Notes: generated from the sequence alone by a model not told the origin. 64,000 nucleotides of DNA from Rhodocyclales bacterium (GCA_016235745.1 JACRJA010000062.1:62001-126000), one strand, 5' to 3'. Shown: positions 1 to 8,969, counted from the first letter of the stretch. Program-made: numbers and translations.

Positions 1-103
1 TCAAACGCACGCCAGACTCCGTCTCTTCCTCGACGAACAAAAAGCGCCCCTCGCGCTCGATCACCGCCGCCACCGTCACGTGCGGCCGCCACACCTCACC
101 CAT
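1..103 (-). CDS. NUDIX hydrolase, NudJ-like (partial, runs off the left edge)
   Basis: Only the first 34 codons are inside the window, so it is absent from the ORF track. Read on the minus strand from the CAT at 101-103 it begins MGEVWRPHVTVAAVIERE and continues to FLFVEEET. That matches the N-terminus of small betaproteobacterial NUDIX hydrolases (phosphatase NudJ type), which usually begin MW(R/K)PHVTVAAV. The family start would correspond to the in-frame GTG at 92-94, so the true start may be three codons inside my call. The NUDIX box lies beyond the edge and cannot be checked. Family proteins cleave nucleoside di- or triphosphates; the substrate is not predictable here. Confidence 0.75.
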   Translation of the reverse strand, partial: MGEVWRPHVTVAAVIEREGRFLFVEEETESGVRL

Positions 104-365
104 CGCACGCCTCTGCCTTTGCCGAAAAAAGCATTATAAGACCGGCGAAGCAGCCTGAGGTTCGCCGCCGCGCGTGCGGCCCTGCGCGCACAAGGGCAAC
201 GAAGGACAGGGCGCCCGCCAGGTCGCGCCCTTCCGTCAGGCGTACGCCCCAGGCCCCGGACGATCGCCTCGATCCACGGCGTCGCGCATCATTCAGGGAT
301 CGCGCGGCGATGGGCGCGCGTGAATTTTCCCTCCCACTGCGCCCCGCCGTAGTATGATTGGCGCC

Positions 366-1277
366 ATGCCCATCCAATGGTTTCCCGGCCACATGCACGC
401 GGCGCGGCGCAAGCTCGAAGAGACGCTTGCCGACGTCGACGTGCTCATCGAAGTGCTCGACGCGCGCATTCCCGCGGCCAGCCGCAATCCCCTGCTCGAG
501 ACGCTGCGCCGCAGCCGGCAGCGCCCCTGCCTGAAGCTGCTCAACAAGGCCGACCTCGCCGACCCAGCCCGCACCGCCGAATGGATCGCTGCCTTCGAGC
601 GCGAAGAGGGCGTGCGCGCGCTCGCCGTCTGCGCCAAGAATCCAGCCGACGTGCGCCGTATCCTGCCCGCCTGCGAGCGGCTCGCGCCGCACCGCAGCGC
701 GCCGACCAAACCGCTGCGGCTGATGATCGCCGGCATCCCCAACGTCGGCAAATCCACGCTCCTCAACGCCCTGGTCGGGCGCAAGGCCGCCAAGGTCGGC
801 GACGAGCCGGCGGTGACCAAGAGCGTGCAGCGCTACGATCTGCCCGGGCTGCGCAGCATCACCGACACCCCCGGCCTGATGTGGCCCAAGATCGAATTCG
901 ACGCCGATGGCTACCTCCTGGCCGCCTGCCACGCCATTGGCCGCAACGCCGTGGCCGAGGAAGAAGTGGCGGCCTTCCTTGCCGAGACCCTGCTCGCCCA
1001 AGGCTACGCCGAACGGCTCATCGCCCGCTACCGCTTCGATCCCACGGGACTGAGCGGCGCAGAGATCGTCGAAGCCATCGGCGAGCGGCGCGGCTGCCGG
1101 CGCAAGGGCGGCGAGCTCGACCGGGAAAAGGCGGCCAACATCCTCCTGCAGGATTTCCGCGAGGGCAAACTCGGCCCCCTCAGCCTCGAGACCCCCGCCT
1201 CGCGCGCCGCCATGATCGCCGCGCACGAGGCGGCACAGCTTGCCGACGACGACGCGCCTCAGCCGACCAGCCGATAA
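366..1277 (+). CDS. rbgA: Ribosome biogenesis GTPase YlqF/RbgA-type (circularly permuted)
   Basis: The 303-residue protein has GTPase motifs in permuted order: the G4 motif NKAD comes first (about residue 58), then the P-loop GIPNVGKST (about 121-129), then the G3 motif DTPGL (about 168). That order and the N-terminus MPIQWFPGHMHAARR define the YlqF/RbgA family, which assists large-subunit (50S) ribosome maturation in the cytoplasm. The ORF track starts at 354, but the internal ATG at 366 matches the family start, so I chose it. Its 3' end overlaps the convergent tonB gene by 19 bp. The 262 bp upstream, shared with the divergent NUDIX gene, show no clear site. Confidence 0.93.
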   Translation: MPIQWFPGHMHAARRKLEETLADVDVLIEVLDARIPAASRNPLLETLRRSRQRPCLKLLNKADLADPARTAEWIAAFEREEGVRALAVCAKNPADVRRILPACERLAPHRSAPTKPLRLMIAGIPNVGKSTLLNALVGRKAAKVGDEPAVTKSVQRYDLPGLRSITDTPGLMWPKIEFDADGYLLAACHAIGRNAVAEEEVAAFLAETLLAQGYAERLIARYRFDPTGLSGAEIVEAIGERRGCRRKGGELDREKAANILLQDFREGKLGPLSLETPASRAAMIAAHEAAQLADDDAPQPTSR

Positions 1278-2140
1278 CCGATCGGCACTGTCAATCCTCC
1301 TTGGGCGCACACGGCCGCGTCCCCCTCGAGCGCCGCGACCCCCTCGCGCACGAGCGCGAGCGCCGCCTCGTCGAGCCAAGGCGCACCGGAGGAACGCTCG
1401 AGCTGCACGAGCGCCTTCCCTTCTACGCAGGCAAGCCGCACCCACGCGGTCCCCTCCACGCCGAGGCGCCGCGCTTTGGACGGATACACCTTGTGCGCCT
1501 CGAGCCAGGCACGCAGCCGCTCGGACCAGGGCGCCCCGCCCCGGGAAGCGGCGCCCACGCCCTCCCCTTCTCCGGCGCTTCCGGCAGACGGCCCGACACC
1601 CCCCTCCCTGCGCCCGTCCACAGCCGCCCCATCGCCCATCGCAACGGCAGGCTCGGCGCCGCGCCCCGCGCCCGCTTCCGGCGAAAACGCCTGCAACGGA
1701 GGATGTTCCTTCTCGCCGACCGGTTCCACCTTGGGCGCGGGCATCGCCTCCGCCGGGGCGACCCGCCTCTCGGGCGAAGACTGGCGCTGCAGCGTCACCG
1801 GCTTGGCTCGCGGCGCAGCCGTCTCCCGGACGGGAGCAGGCGCCGCCGGCCGAGGCGGGGGCAGGTGCGGCAAACCCTCGGCCGGCGGTTCGGAAACGGG
1901 CGCCGCGCGCCTACCCCCCCCTCCTGCCGCCTCGCCCGAATCCGCAGCCTCCTCCAGCGGCCCGATCAAGCTCACGGCAAAAGGCGGCGGCTCACGCGGC
2001 GGCCAGGCGGAAGAGAACCCCGCCGCCAGCAAGCCGAAGGCGAGCGCATGGACCGCGAGCGCCAAGGCCCACGCCGCCAGCGCCGGCCGCCAGCGCCGCT
2101 CTGCGCGACGCACCGCCCCCCCGAACGAATCTTCTTGCAT
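1259..2140 (-). CDS. tonB: TonB-family energy transducer
   Basis: This 293-residue protein has a cytoplasmic N-terminus, a single membrane segment at about residues 22-45, and a long Pro/Ala/Glu-rich periplasmic linker (about 50-200). The C-terminal TonB domain (about 205-293) contains YPSKARRLGVEGTAWVRL and ends GLTVPIGYRLVG. Such proteins transmit proton-motive force from ExbB/ExbD to outer-membrane receptors; a likely client in this window is the copper receptor at 6490-8811. No exbB or exbD gene adjoins it, so its motor partners lie elsewhere. It converges with rbgA (19 bp overlap) and is divergent from the small kinase-like gene, with 119 bp between the starts. Confidence 0.88.
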   Translation of the reverse strand: MQEDSFGGAVRRAERRWRPALAAWALALAVHALAFGLLAAGFSSAWPPREPPPFAVSLIGPLEEAADSGEAAGGGGRRAAPVSEPPAEGLPHLPPPRPAAPAPVRETAAPRAKPVTLQRQSSPERRVAPAEAMPAPKVEPVGEKEHPPLQAFSPEAGAGRGAEPAVAMGDGAAVDGRREGGVGPSAGSAGEGEGVGAASRGGAPWSERLRAWLEAHKVYPSKARRLGVEGTAWVRLACVEGKALVQLERSSGAPWLDEAALALVREGVAALEGDAAVCAQGGLTVPIGYRLVG

Positions 2141-2259
2141 CGACGCGTTTCGATGAAAAGCAAAAGGGGATTATCGCATTCGCACCTCGCCGGGGCACGC
2201 TTTCTTTCGCCGCGCCGGATTTACGCTATCATTGAACATACCCCAGAGGGAGCGAGACC

Positions 2260-2826
2260 ATGAGCGACAAAATCCCCGACCCGGTGCCCCAACACCCGCT
2301 GCTCGAGGGAAAACCCGAGATCGCGCGGGGACGCTACAGCATCGTACTCGACAAGGAAGACGGCGAGCGCGTCTATAAGATCATCACCCACCCGGACGAA
2401 TTCCTGCTCTACGCCGCCGACGACCGCCCCCAGGGGCCGCACTTCCCCACCGTCTACGCCTACCACGGCATCATCGGGCGCGCCAGCAATGGGTTTCCCA
2501 TGCACCTCTTCGAGGTGGAAAAACTCTATCCCATCCCCGAGACGAGCCCGGCGGCCGACGCCGCCCGGCGGCTGATCCACGCCTGGTGGGACCTGTGCCA
2601 GCAGTGGCAGCAGCTCGGCCAGATGATGGGACGCATCGCCCTGCAGCAGCTCACCGAGCTCAAGCCGCCGCCGTTCGACGCCGGCATGAAACAGGCCGTC
2701 GAAGCGCTGGCTCGTTTCGCCGAAACCTACCGCGTGATTCCCGACCTCCTCAGCCGCGACAACCTCATGATGCGCAAGGACGGCACGCTCGTCTTCTCCG
2801 ACCCCATCCGCCCCACCAAGGACTGA
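2260..2826 (+). CDS. Small protein with protein-kinase-like motifs (hypothetical)
   Basis: I do not recognise a named family for this 188-residue soluble protein. Its layout resembles a minimal kinase fold. GRYSIVLDKEDGERVYKII (about 24-42) looks like a glycine-rich loop followed by a strand bearing Lys40. MHLFEVEKLYPI looks like a hinge. Near the C-terminus DLLSRDNLMM followed by LVFSDPI resembles the catalytic loop (Asp...Asn) and metal-binding Asp. The Asp162-Asn168 spacing is one residue longer than in classical kinases and no HRD histidine is present, so activity is doubtful. There is no signal peptide. It starts at ATG 2260 after GAGGGAGCG. The gene converges with rlmJ. Confidence 0.6.
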   Translation: MSDKIPDPVPQHPLLEGKPEIARGRYSIVLDKEDGERVYKIITHPDEFLLYAADDRPQGPHFPTVYAYHGIIGRASNGFPMHLFEVEKLYPIPETSPAADAARRLIHAWWDLCQQWQQLGQMMGRIALQQLTELKPPPFDAGMKQAVEALARFAETYRVIPDLLSRDNLMMRKDGTLVFSDPIRPTKD

Positions 2827-2868
2827 GCGGCGCCGCGTCTCTCTGCACGCACGGGCAGGACGAAGCGC

Positions 2869-3741
2869 TCAGGAAATCTTCGCTTCCAGCACCCATTCCC
2901 CCTGCCCCGGCGCCGCCTCCAGCCGCCCGGCCAGCCACGGCAGCCCCTCTTCCAGGCGTTGCGCCAGGACGTAGGGCGGATGCAGCACCACCAAGCCGCT
3001 CGCCGTCATGCCGCGGCCGCCCGCCGGGGGCGGCGCCACCTGCAGTTCCACCCGCAGATGATCTCCCGGTGCGAGGTTCACCAGACGCCGGCGCAGCGCT
3101 TCCGCCTCCACCCGCCGCAGGCGCGGGTACCACACGAGCACCGTCGCCTGCGGAAACTTTTCCAGCATCGCCCGCACCGCAGGAATGAGCCGCACGTAGT
3201 CGCCCCGCACTTCATAGGGAGGATCGACGAGGATCACGCCGCGACGCGAGGGGGGCGGCAGCACCTGCAGCGCGCCGGAAAAACCGTCGGTCGCCAGGCA
3301 ACGCACCTGCGCATCGCCGGCGAAGAGCCGCTCGAGCGCGGCGAAGTCGCGCGGATGGCGCTCGAAACACACCAGACGGTCACCCCCCCCGCCGTGGGCA
3401 CCACGGCGGGCAAACTGCCGCGCGATCGCCGGCGAACCAGGGTAGAGCTCCAGACGGCCAGCGGGATTGAACGCCGCCACCATCTCCAGATACGCAGCAA
3501 ACACCGCCGGCGCCTCGGCGCGCGCCGCCCACAGGCGAGCGATCCCCTCGCGGAATTCGTGGCTCGCCTGAGCGCCCCCCGCCCCGGCCCCCAGCCGATA
3601 GAGACCGGCGCCGGCATGGGTGTCGACGTAGGTCCAGGGAGCGGGTTTGGCGTTGAAGTACGCCAGCACCTCGGCCAGCACCCAGTGCTTGAGCACGTCG
3701 GCGTGATTGCCGGCGTGAAAACCGTGGCGATAGCTCAGCAA
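2869..3741 (-). CDS. rlmJ: 23S rRNA (adenine2030-N6)-methyltransferase RlmJ
   Basis: The protein (290 residues) begins MLSYRHGFHAGNHADVLKHW, the diagnostic RlmJ/YhiR N-terminus. It has a Rossmann-type SAM fold with VDTHAGAGLY (about 39-48) and the adenine-N6 methyltransferase catalytic motif DPPYE at 173-177. The enzyme methylates A2030 of 23S rRNA, acting on RNA before or during subunit assembly. The length is close to the E. coli enzyme. It lies 19 bp downstream of the cysteine synthase gene on the same strand, so co-transcription is likely. Confidence 0.95.
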   Translation of the reverse strand: MLSYRHGFHAGNHADVLKHWVLAEVLAYFNAKPAPWTYVDTHAGAGLYRLGAGAGGAQASHEFREGIARLWAARAEAPAVFAAYLEMVAAFNPAGRLELYPGSPAIARQFARRGAHGGGGDRLVCFERHPRDFAALERLFAGDAQVRCLATDGFSGALQVLPPPSRRGVILVDPPYEVRGDYVRLIPAVRAMLEKFPQATVLVWYPRLRRVEAEALRRRLVNLAPGDHLRVELQVAPPPAGGRGMTASGLVVLHPPYVLAQRLEEGLPWLAGRLEAAPGQGEWVLEAKIS

Positions 3742-3760
3742 CGCCTGTTCCTTTCGCGCC

Positions 3761-4741
3761 TCATCGAACCGGCAGGCCCGAGGCGTCGAACATTCCGGCG
3801 AAAAGCGCCGAACTCAGATAACGCTCGCCCGAATCCGGCAGCACGACGACGATGGTCTTGCCAGCGTATTCGTCGCGCTTGGCAAGCCGCAGCGCCGCCA
3901 CCACCGCCGCGCCGCTCGAAATCCCGGCCAGGATCCCCTCCTCGCGCGCCAGCCGCCGCGCCGTCTCCATCGCCTCTTCGTCGTCCACGCGCTCGATCAG
4001 ATCGATGAGCGACAGATCGAGCACCTCCGGCACGAAGCCCGCGCCGATGCCCTGGATCTTGTGCGGCCCGGGCTTTACCGGCAACCCTTCGCGCACCTGC
4101 GTGAGCACCGGGCTGCCTGCCGGTTCCACCGCCACCGACACGATGGGTTTGCCGCGGGTTTTCTTGAGGTAGCGGCTCACGCCGGTGATGGTCCCGCCGG
4201 TGCCCACGCCCGCCACGAAGACGTCCACCTGCCCGTCGGTGTCATTCCAGATCTCCGGCCCGGTGGTCTGCTCGTGGATCGCCGGGTTGGCCGGGTTACG
4301 GAACTGCTGCAGCATCACGTAACGCTGCGGGTCGGAGGCGGCCATCGCCTCAGCCTGCTCGATCGCCCCTTTCATCCCCTTGGCCCCTTCGGTGAGCACC
4401 AGCTTCGCCCCGAAGACGGCGAGCAGTTTCCGCCGCTCCAAGCTCATGGTCTCGGGCATGGTGAGGGTCAGAGGAATCCCCTTGGCCGCGGCCACGAACG
4501 CCAGGGCAATGCCCGTGTTGCCGCTCGTGGGCTCGATGAGCTCCTTGCCCGGACCGAGCAGGCCGCGGCGTTCGGCATCGGCCACCATGGCCGCGCCGAT
4601 ACGGCACTTCACGGAAAACGCGGGATTGCGCGCCTCGATCTTGGCGAGTACCGTCGCCTTGGCACCCGCCGTGAGCCGGTTCAAACGTACGAGCGGCGTG
4701 CGCCCGATGGACGCGGGATTGTCGGCAAACCAGTTGGCCAT
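3761..4741 (-). CDS. cysK: Cysteine synthase A (O-acetylserine sulfhydrylase)
   Basis: This 326-residue PLP enzyme makes cysteine from O-acetylserine and sulfide. The PLP-binding lysine is Lys45 in FSVKCRIG. The substrate-binding loop TSGNTG is at about 72-77, and the phosphate-binding glycine loop [10 protein letters not shown] follows near 180. Sequence around the active site and overall length fit CysK better than CysM. The C-terminal stretch [14 protein letters not shown] is also typical. The start is supported by a GAGGAGAGAGACG leader just before the ATG on the minus strand. The gene precedes rlmJ and is divergent from the tRNA-Asn gene. Confidence 0.94.
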   Translation of the reverse strand: MANWFADNPASIGRTPLVRLNRLTAGAKATVLAKIEARNPAFSVKCRIGAAMVADAERRGLLGPGKELIEPTSGNTGIALAFVAAAKGIPLTLTMPETMSLERRKLLAVFGAKLVLTEGAKGMKGAIEQAEAMAASDPQRYVMLQQFRNPANPAIHEQTTGPEIWNDTDGQVDVFVAGVGTGGTITGVSRYLKKTRGKPIVSVAVEPAGSPVLTQVREGLPVKPGPHKIQGIGAGFVPEVLDLSLIDLIERVDDEEAMETARRLAREEGILAGISSGAAVVAALRLAKRDEYAGKTIVVVLPDSGERYLSSALFAGMFDASGLPVR

Positions 4742-4859
4742 CGTCTCTCTCCTCGATCAAGCGATTGGGCGCATGATACCCCGCGCGGCCCGCTCGCCCT
4801 ACAACCCGCCGCTCAAAGCTCATGACGATTCAGGCATAAGCCGCCTACGGGCGCTTCTC

Positions 4860-4887
4860 TTGACACGGAGAGAGCGTCCGCTATAAT
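4860..4887 (+). promoter_or_regulatory. Sigma70-type promoter of tRNA-Asn
   Basis: A perfect -35 hexamer TTGACA (4860-4865) and a perfect -10 hexamer TATAAT (4882-4887) are separated by 16 bp. The predicted start of transcription is about 6-8 bp before the mature tRNA 5' end at 4900. It is the best consensus promoter I found in the window, as expected for a stable-RNA gene. Confidence 0.85.
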
Positions 4888-4899
4888 TCGAGCTCTTCT

Positions 4900-4975
4900 T
4901 CCCCGATAGCTCAGTCGGTAGAGCAACGGACTGTTAATCCGTGGGTCGCAGGTTCGAGCCCTGCTCGGGGAGCCA
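4900..4975 (+). tRNA. tRNA-Asn (anticodon GTT)
   Basis: The 76-nt gene folds into a complete cloverleaf. The acceptor stem TCCCCGA pairs with TCGGGGA, the D-arm contains AGCTCAGTCGGTAGAGC, and the anticodon stem ACGGA/TCCGT encloses the loop CTGTTAA with anticodon GTT at 4933-4935. The T-arm is GCAGGTTCGAGCCCTGC. The discriminator base is G and the CCA end (4973-4975) is encoded. It is preceded by a consensus promoter and followed 57 bp later by the endonuclease V-like gene, with no convincing terminator between. Confidence 0.97.
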
Positions 4976-5032
4976 ACACCCACCTCACCCCATTTCTCTC
5001 GCCTGCTCGACGAATCGAGCCAGGGTCTTTCG

Positions 5033-5461
5033 GTGCGCCTCTGGTCACTCCACCCCTCGCTGCTCGATACCAAAGGGCTCGTCGCCCTGTGGCGCGAAGG
5101 ATTGCTCGCCCAAGCAGTGCTCGCCGGATCCACGCGCGGCTACCGCCACCATCCGCAGCTCGTGCGCTTCCGCGCGCATCCGATGCCGCTCACGGCCATC
5201 GCCGCCTACCTGCACGCGGTGGCCGACGAGGCCGAAGCGCGCAGCTATCGCTTCGACCGCGCGAAACTGCCGCCTCGCGAGGACGTCGCGCCCATCGACG
5301 TCAGCGAAGGACAACTCGCCCACGAATTCGCCCACCTATTGCGCAAGCTCGCCCAGCGCGACCCCGTACGCGCAGCGCGGCTCGACGGCACCACGCCGCG
5401 GCCGCATCCACTGATGCGCGTGGTGCCTGGGCCGGTAGCCGAGTGGGAAGTCGTGCGCTGA
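5033..5461 (+). CDS. Pyrimidine dimer DNA glycosylase/endonuclease V-like protein
   Basis: The 142-residue product begins [20 protein letters not shown] and continues with [20 protein letters not shown], the signature of bacterial proteins assigned to the T4 endonuclease V-like (Pyr_excise, PF03013) family. T4 endonuclease V uses the amino group of Thr2 as nucleophile; here residue 2 is Arg, so excision activity cannot be assumed. The start is the GTG at 5033, which gives the family N-terminus. The C-terminus [17 protein letters not shown] is also conserved in the family. It sits downstream of tRNA-Asn and 56 bp before ttcA on the same strand. Confidence 0.7.
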   Translation: MRLWSLHPSLLDTKGLVALWREGLLAQAVLAGSTRGYRHHPQLVRFRAHPMPLTAIAAYLHAVADEAEARSYRFDRAKLPPREDVAPIDVSEGQLAHEFAHLLRKLAQRDPVRAARLDGTTPRPHPLMRVVPGPVAEWEVVR

Positions 5462-5517
5462 AGCACGCGCCGGCTCGTGTTATCCTCGCACGCTCCGTCG
5501 TTTCGTCTTCGTTGCCG

Positions 5518-6483
5518 ATGACCCCCGAACCTTCCGACGCACCTTCGCAAAAACTGCTCAAGCTGGAAAAGCGCCTGCTGCGCCAGGTCGGCCAGGCGAT
5601 CGCCGATTTCGGCCTGATCGAGGAAGGCGACACGGTGCTGGTGTGCGTCTCCGGCGGCAAGGATTCGCTTGGTCTGCTCGCGCTGCTGCAAAAGCTCCAG
5701 GCGCGCGCGCCGGTGCGCTTCCGCCTGATCGCGATGAACCTCGACCAGCGCCAGCCGGGTTTTCCCGAAGACGTGCTGCCGCGCCATTTCGCTCAGGCGG
5801 GGGTGGAATACCGCATCGTGCGCGAGAACACCTACGCCATCGTCAAGGAGAAGATCCCCGAGGGGAAGACCACCTGTTCGCTGTGCTCGCGCCTGCGCCG
5901 CGGCATCATCTACCGCACGGCGCGCGAACTGGGGGCGAACAAAGTGGCGCTGGGGCACCACCGCGACGACATCCTCGAGACCTTTTTCCTCAACCTCTTC
6001 TTCGCCGGTCGGCTGAAGGCGATGCCGCCGAAACTGCGCAACGACGAGGGCGACCTGGTGGTGATCCGGCCGCTCGCCTACTGTGCGGAAGAGGATCTGG
6101 CGCGCTACGCCCGCGGCATGAATTTTCCCATCATCCCCTGCTCGCTGTGCGGCTCGCAGGAAAACGCCCAGCGCCAGCAGGTGAAAGCCATGCTGCGCGC
6201 CTGGGAACGGGAAGATCCGCGCCGCATCGCCTCCATCTTCACCGCGCTCGGCCACGCCGTGCCCTCACACCTGCTCGACCGCGCGCTCTTCGATTTCGCC
6301 TCGCTCGCCGCGCCAGCCGGGGACGCGGAAGCGGCGCTCGACGAGGCCGTCGGCGCCGCGCCCGTGCCCATCCGTTTCTTCGGCGCCGCGAAGAATGGCC
6401 ACGAGTGCTTGACGCACGAGGCGCGCGCCGCGGAGGATACGAGCCCCATTCCCCCGCAACGCTGCGCTCCAAGCGCGCAGTAG
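5518..6483 (+). CDS. ttcA: tRNA 2-thiocytidine biosynthesis protein TtcA
   Basis: The start at ATG 5518 gives a 321-residue protein rather than the 464-residue open frame in the track. It is an ATP-pyrophosphatase of the PP-loop family with SGGKDSL (about 45-51). It has the two CxxC pairs expected of TtcA, CSLCSR (about 120) and CSLCGS (about 210), which hold an iron-sulfur cluster. The enzyme thiolates cytidine 32 of certain tRNAs. The last roughly 25 residues ([20 protein letters not shown]) are an unremarkable extension. The stop is only 6 bp from the end of the convergent copper receptor gene. Confidence 0.93.
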   Translation: MTPEPSDAPSQKLLKLEKRLLRQVGQAIADFGLIEEGDTVLVCVSGGKDSLGLLALLQKLQARAPVRFRLIAMNLDQRQPGFPEDVLPRHFAQAGVEYRIVRENTYAIVKEKIPEGKTTCSLCSRLRRGIIYRTARELGANKVALGHHRDDILETFFLNLFFAGRLKAMPPKLRNDEGDLVVIRPLAYCAEEDLARYARGMNFPIIPCSLCGSQENAQRQQVKAMLRAWEREDPRRIASIFTALGHAVPSHLLDRALFDFASLAAPAGDAEAALDEAVGAAPVPIRFFGAAKNGHECLTHEARAAEDTSPIPPQRCAPSAQ

Positions 6484-6489
6484 GTTCGA

Positions 6490-8811
6490 TCAGAACTTGA
6501 CGTTGATCGCGGCGTAGATCGAGCGCCCCATGCCCGGCACGGCGATGCCCCAGGGTACGGCATTGATGCTCATCGTCGTGCCCTGGCCGACGTAGGCTCC
6601 GCCCGTGGGCAGGTAGTAGAGCTTGTCGAAGAGGTTCTCCACGCCCACGTCCAGCCGCAGGTCTTTCCAATCGCGGCTCGCGCGCAGGTGCACCAGGCCA
6701 TAGCCCGGCGTCTCGATCTCGTTGCGCGCATCCGACACGTCGTCCTTGGGTGAGACGAGTTCCCAGTCGATCGCGTTGCTCCAGCCGGCGAGCTGGTGCG
6801 TGAGGGTGAGCGTGGCGCGCCAGGGGACGATGTTGTAGAGGCCGTCGTCGGTGTCGCGGTTCTCGCCCTTGGTGTAGCTCAACATGCCCTCGAAGCCGAA
6901 GGCGCCCAGGCTGGTGCGCGCGAGCGGCGCCTTGCCCGAGAGGTCGAACCCGTAGAGGCGCGCCGACTGGTTCTCGTAGCGCAAGACGACGAACTGGTTG
7001 CTTTTGAGGGTGGTGGCCGGGGCGTTCTTCGCCGCATCCCACTGCAGGGCGTCGATGTAGTCGTCGACGTAGGTGAGATAGGGCGTGAAGCGCAGGCCCC
7101 ATCGGCGGTCGGCGGCGTGCCAGTCGATCGTGGCCGAAAGGGTATAGGCTTTCTCCGGTTCGAGGTCGGGGTTGCCGATGTAGCCGTTGCCGTCGCCGAC
7201 GAAGTTGTTCATCACTGCCGCCATCGTCCAGGTCGACCACGGATAGCGCTCATAGAGGCTGGGCGAGCGGACTTTGCGCGCAAAACCGAGTTCGAATTCG
7301 CGCATCTCATCGAGCGTGTAGCGCGTAAGCGCGGTGAAATCGAGGTTGTCGTCGGTGCGCTTGCGGTCGCGCGCGTTGAAGGCGGCCGCGTCCCGTTTCT
7401 GATAGTTCATCATCATTCCCATGCCGTTCGTATCGGCATAGCCCTGCACTGGATCGGCGTCAGTGGTGACGTGCTCGTAGCGCACGCCAGCGAGCGCCAT
7501 CCAGCGCTCGTTCAATTTCGTCTCCCACTCGCCGAAGAGCCCGGCGCGGTCGCGCTCGCCGTTCTTGATGTTCCAGAAAGTGCCGGGCCACATGCCGGCG
7601 CCGGAGGGCGGCCACCAGTCGTCCAGCGTGTAGTGCTGGTACTCGCCGCCCAGGCGCAGCACGTCGCGTTCGCTCAAGGCGATGCTGGCAGTGAGTTTCG
7701 CTCCGGTGGTCCTGCTCTCGGTGTTCATCGGCATGCCGGCGGCACAGTTCGATCCAATCGGTGAACAAGGCTTGCCGTTCGGCGCCGTCGGACCGCCGGA
7801 GGCCGTGCCGTACCAGTAGCGCTTGTCTTCGCCGAAGTCCATGAAGTGATCCACGCTCTGGTGATAGGCCCGGGCATCGAGCGAGCCCCAGTCGAACTGG
7901 CCGAGGTAGCGCAGGTTGAAGAGGGTGGAGTCGTTGTCCAGCATGTCCATGCGCTGGTTGGGATAGAGCTGGTCGGCCACGTTCTGCACGGCGACCGAGG
8001 CATCGACGAGGTGCGCGCCGCTCTTGAGCGCCAGGCCGACGAGGTGGTTGCTCAGCTCATAGCTGGTGGAGCCGACTTCGTCGCGATCCAGGGTATGGCC
8101 GGCACGCCCGGTGGCGGTGAACTCCTTGAAGTTTCCGCCTGCGTCGTAGTTGTTTGCCTTGGCATACGCCCCGAGGTAGCGCACGCTCACCTGCTCGCCG
8201 GCGATCGTAGCCGCAGCATGCACGCCGAAGCCGTCGCCGTTGCTGCGGTAATACGTGCCGGCATCGCCGGTAACTAGAGTACCCTGACCGGGCGCAGCGA
8301 AGCGCGGTTTGGGTGTTTCGACCACGATCGCCCCGCCGATCGCGTCGCCCCCCACGCTCACCGGCGTGACGCCGGTCCATACCTGGATGGTTTCGACCTG
8401 GCTCGGATCGAGATAGGACAAGGCCGGGTTCATGTGATTGGGGCAGGCCGAGAGCAGATCCATGCCGTCGACCTGCAGCCGCAGCCGTTCGTCGGCCAGG
8501 CCGTGAATGGCCGGCAGGCTGGAAGCACCGCCCGCGCCGTAGAGCGTCACCCCCGGCACCCTGCGCAGCAGGCTCGCCGTGTCGGCGGTGGCGGCGCGCA
8601 GCGGGGCGAGCTCCTGCGGGCCGAGCGTGGCCGCCGGCGCAGCGGCCTGCTCTTTCGTCTCGGAGACGATCACGGGAGCGAGCACCGTGCCGCCTTGCGG
8701 CAACGCCTCGCTTTGCGCCCAGGCGGCGGGCACAGCGGCAAACGTGAGCGCCAAGGCGAGCGGCAGGGGCCTGCGCCGGGGCAGGAATGAACGCTCAGGA
8801 AATACGGTCAT
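6490..8811 (-). CDS. oprC: TonB-dependent copper receptor (OprC/NosA family)
   Basis: This 773-residue outer-membrane receptor has a signal peptide (about 1-33, ending AWAQ), a plug domain (about 45-170) and a 22-strand barrel ending in aromatic Phe (AINVKF). The OprC copper ligands are visible as CPNHM (Cys123, Met127) in the plug and HFM (His322, Met324) in the barrel, reproducing the CxxxM/HxM arrangement known from Pseudomonas OprC. A Met-rich stretch MGMMMNYQ lies in an extracellular-type loop. The family imports copper across the outer membrane in a TonB-dependent way. It is divergent from the SCO1-PCuAC operon, and an FNR-type box lies upstream. Confidence 0.93.
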   Translation of the reverse strand: MTVFPERSFLPRRRPLPLALALTFAAVPAAWAQSEALPQGGTVLAPVIVSETKEQAAAPAATLGPQELAPLRAATADTASLLRRVPGVTLYGAGGASSLPAIHGLADERLRLQVDGMDLLSACPNHMNPALSYLDPSQVETIQVWTGVTPVSVGGDAIGGAIVVETPKPRFAAPGQGTLVTGDAGTYYRSNGDGFGVHAAATIAGEQVSVRYLGAYAKANNYDAGGNFKEFTATGRAGHTLDRDEVGSTSYELSNHLVGLALKSGAHLVDASVAVQNVADQLYPNQRMDMLDNDSTLFNLRYLGQFDWGSLDARAYHQSVDHFMDFGEDKRYWYGTASGGPTAPNGKPCSPIGSNCAAGMPMNTESRTTGAKLTASIALSERDVLRLGGEYQHYTLDDWWPPSGAGMWPGTFWNIKNGERDRAGLFGEWETKLNERWMALAGVRYEHVTTDADPVQGYADTNGMGMMMNYQKRDAAAFNARDRKRTDDNLDFTALTRYTLDEMREFELGFARKVRSPSLYERYPWSTWTMAAVMNNFVGDGNGYIGNPDLEPEKAYTLSATIDWHAADRRWGLRFTPYLTYVDDYIDALQWDAAKNAPATTLKSNQFVVLRYENQSARLYGFDLSGKAPLARTSLGAFGFEGMLSYTKGENRDTDDGLYNIVPWRATLTLTHQLAGWSNAIDWELVSPKDDVSDARNEIETPGYGLVHLRASRDWKDLRLDVGVENLFDKLYYLPTGGAYVGQGTTMSINAVPWGIAVPGMGRSIYAAINVKF

Positions 8812-8877
8812 GGCATGTGGCTCCTTGCGGGAGAGACGAAAAAGGGGTCGTCGACGCAGGCGGCGACGGGCGGCGCC

Positions 8878-8920
8878 ATCGTAACGTTTCGTTTCCTGGG
8901 GCTCAATTGAGGATTGTCAA
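8878..8920 (-). promoter_or_regulatory. FNR/Anr-type box and -10 element upstream of the copper receptor
   Basis: TTGAGGATTGTCAA at 8907-8920 matches the FNR consensus TTGAT-N4-ATCAA at eight of ten specified bases, with both TTGA and TCAA cores intact. On the minus strand a -10-like TACGAT lies at 8883-8878. This puts the box centre about 42 bp upstream of the expected transcription start, the classic class II activator position. The box overlaps the palindrome CTCAATTGAG (8902-8911). Regulation by a Crp/Fnr protein is inferred; the regulator at 10183 is a candidate. Confidence 0.55.
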
Positions 8921-8969
8921 TTTTTCCGGGGGCGGTTTTGACTTCGCGCAAACTCCCTGCGCGAGCGCA

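Noticed and set aside
96-1445. 449-codon minus-strand frame opposite the RbgA gene
   Set aside because: It is a shadow frame; the plus-strand frame has all GTPase motifs. The true minus-strand gene at the left edge is the short NUDIX fragment in another frame.
5005-5020. GCTCGA/TCGAGC hairpin after tRNA-Asn as a terminator
   Set aside because: The stem is only 6 bp and no T-tract follows, so read-through into the downstream gene is as likely.
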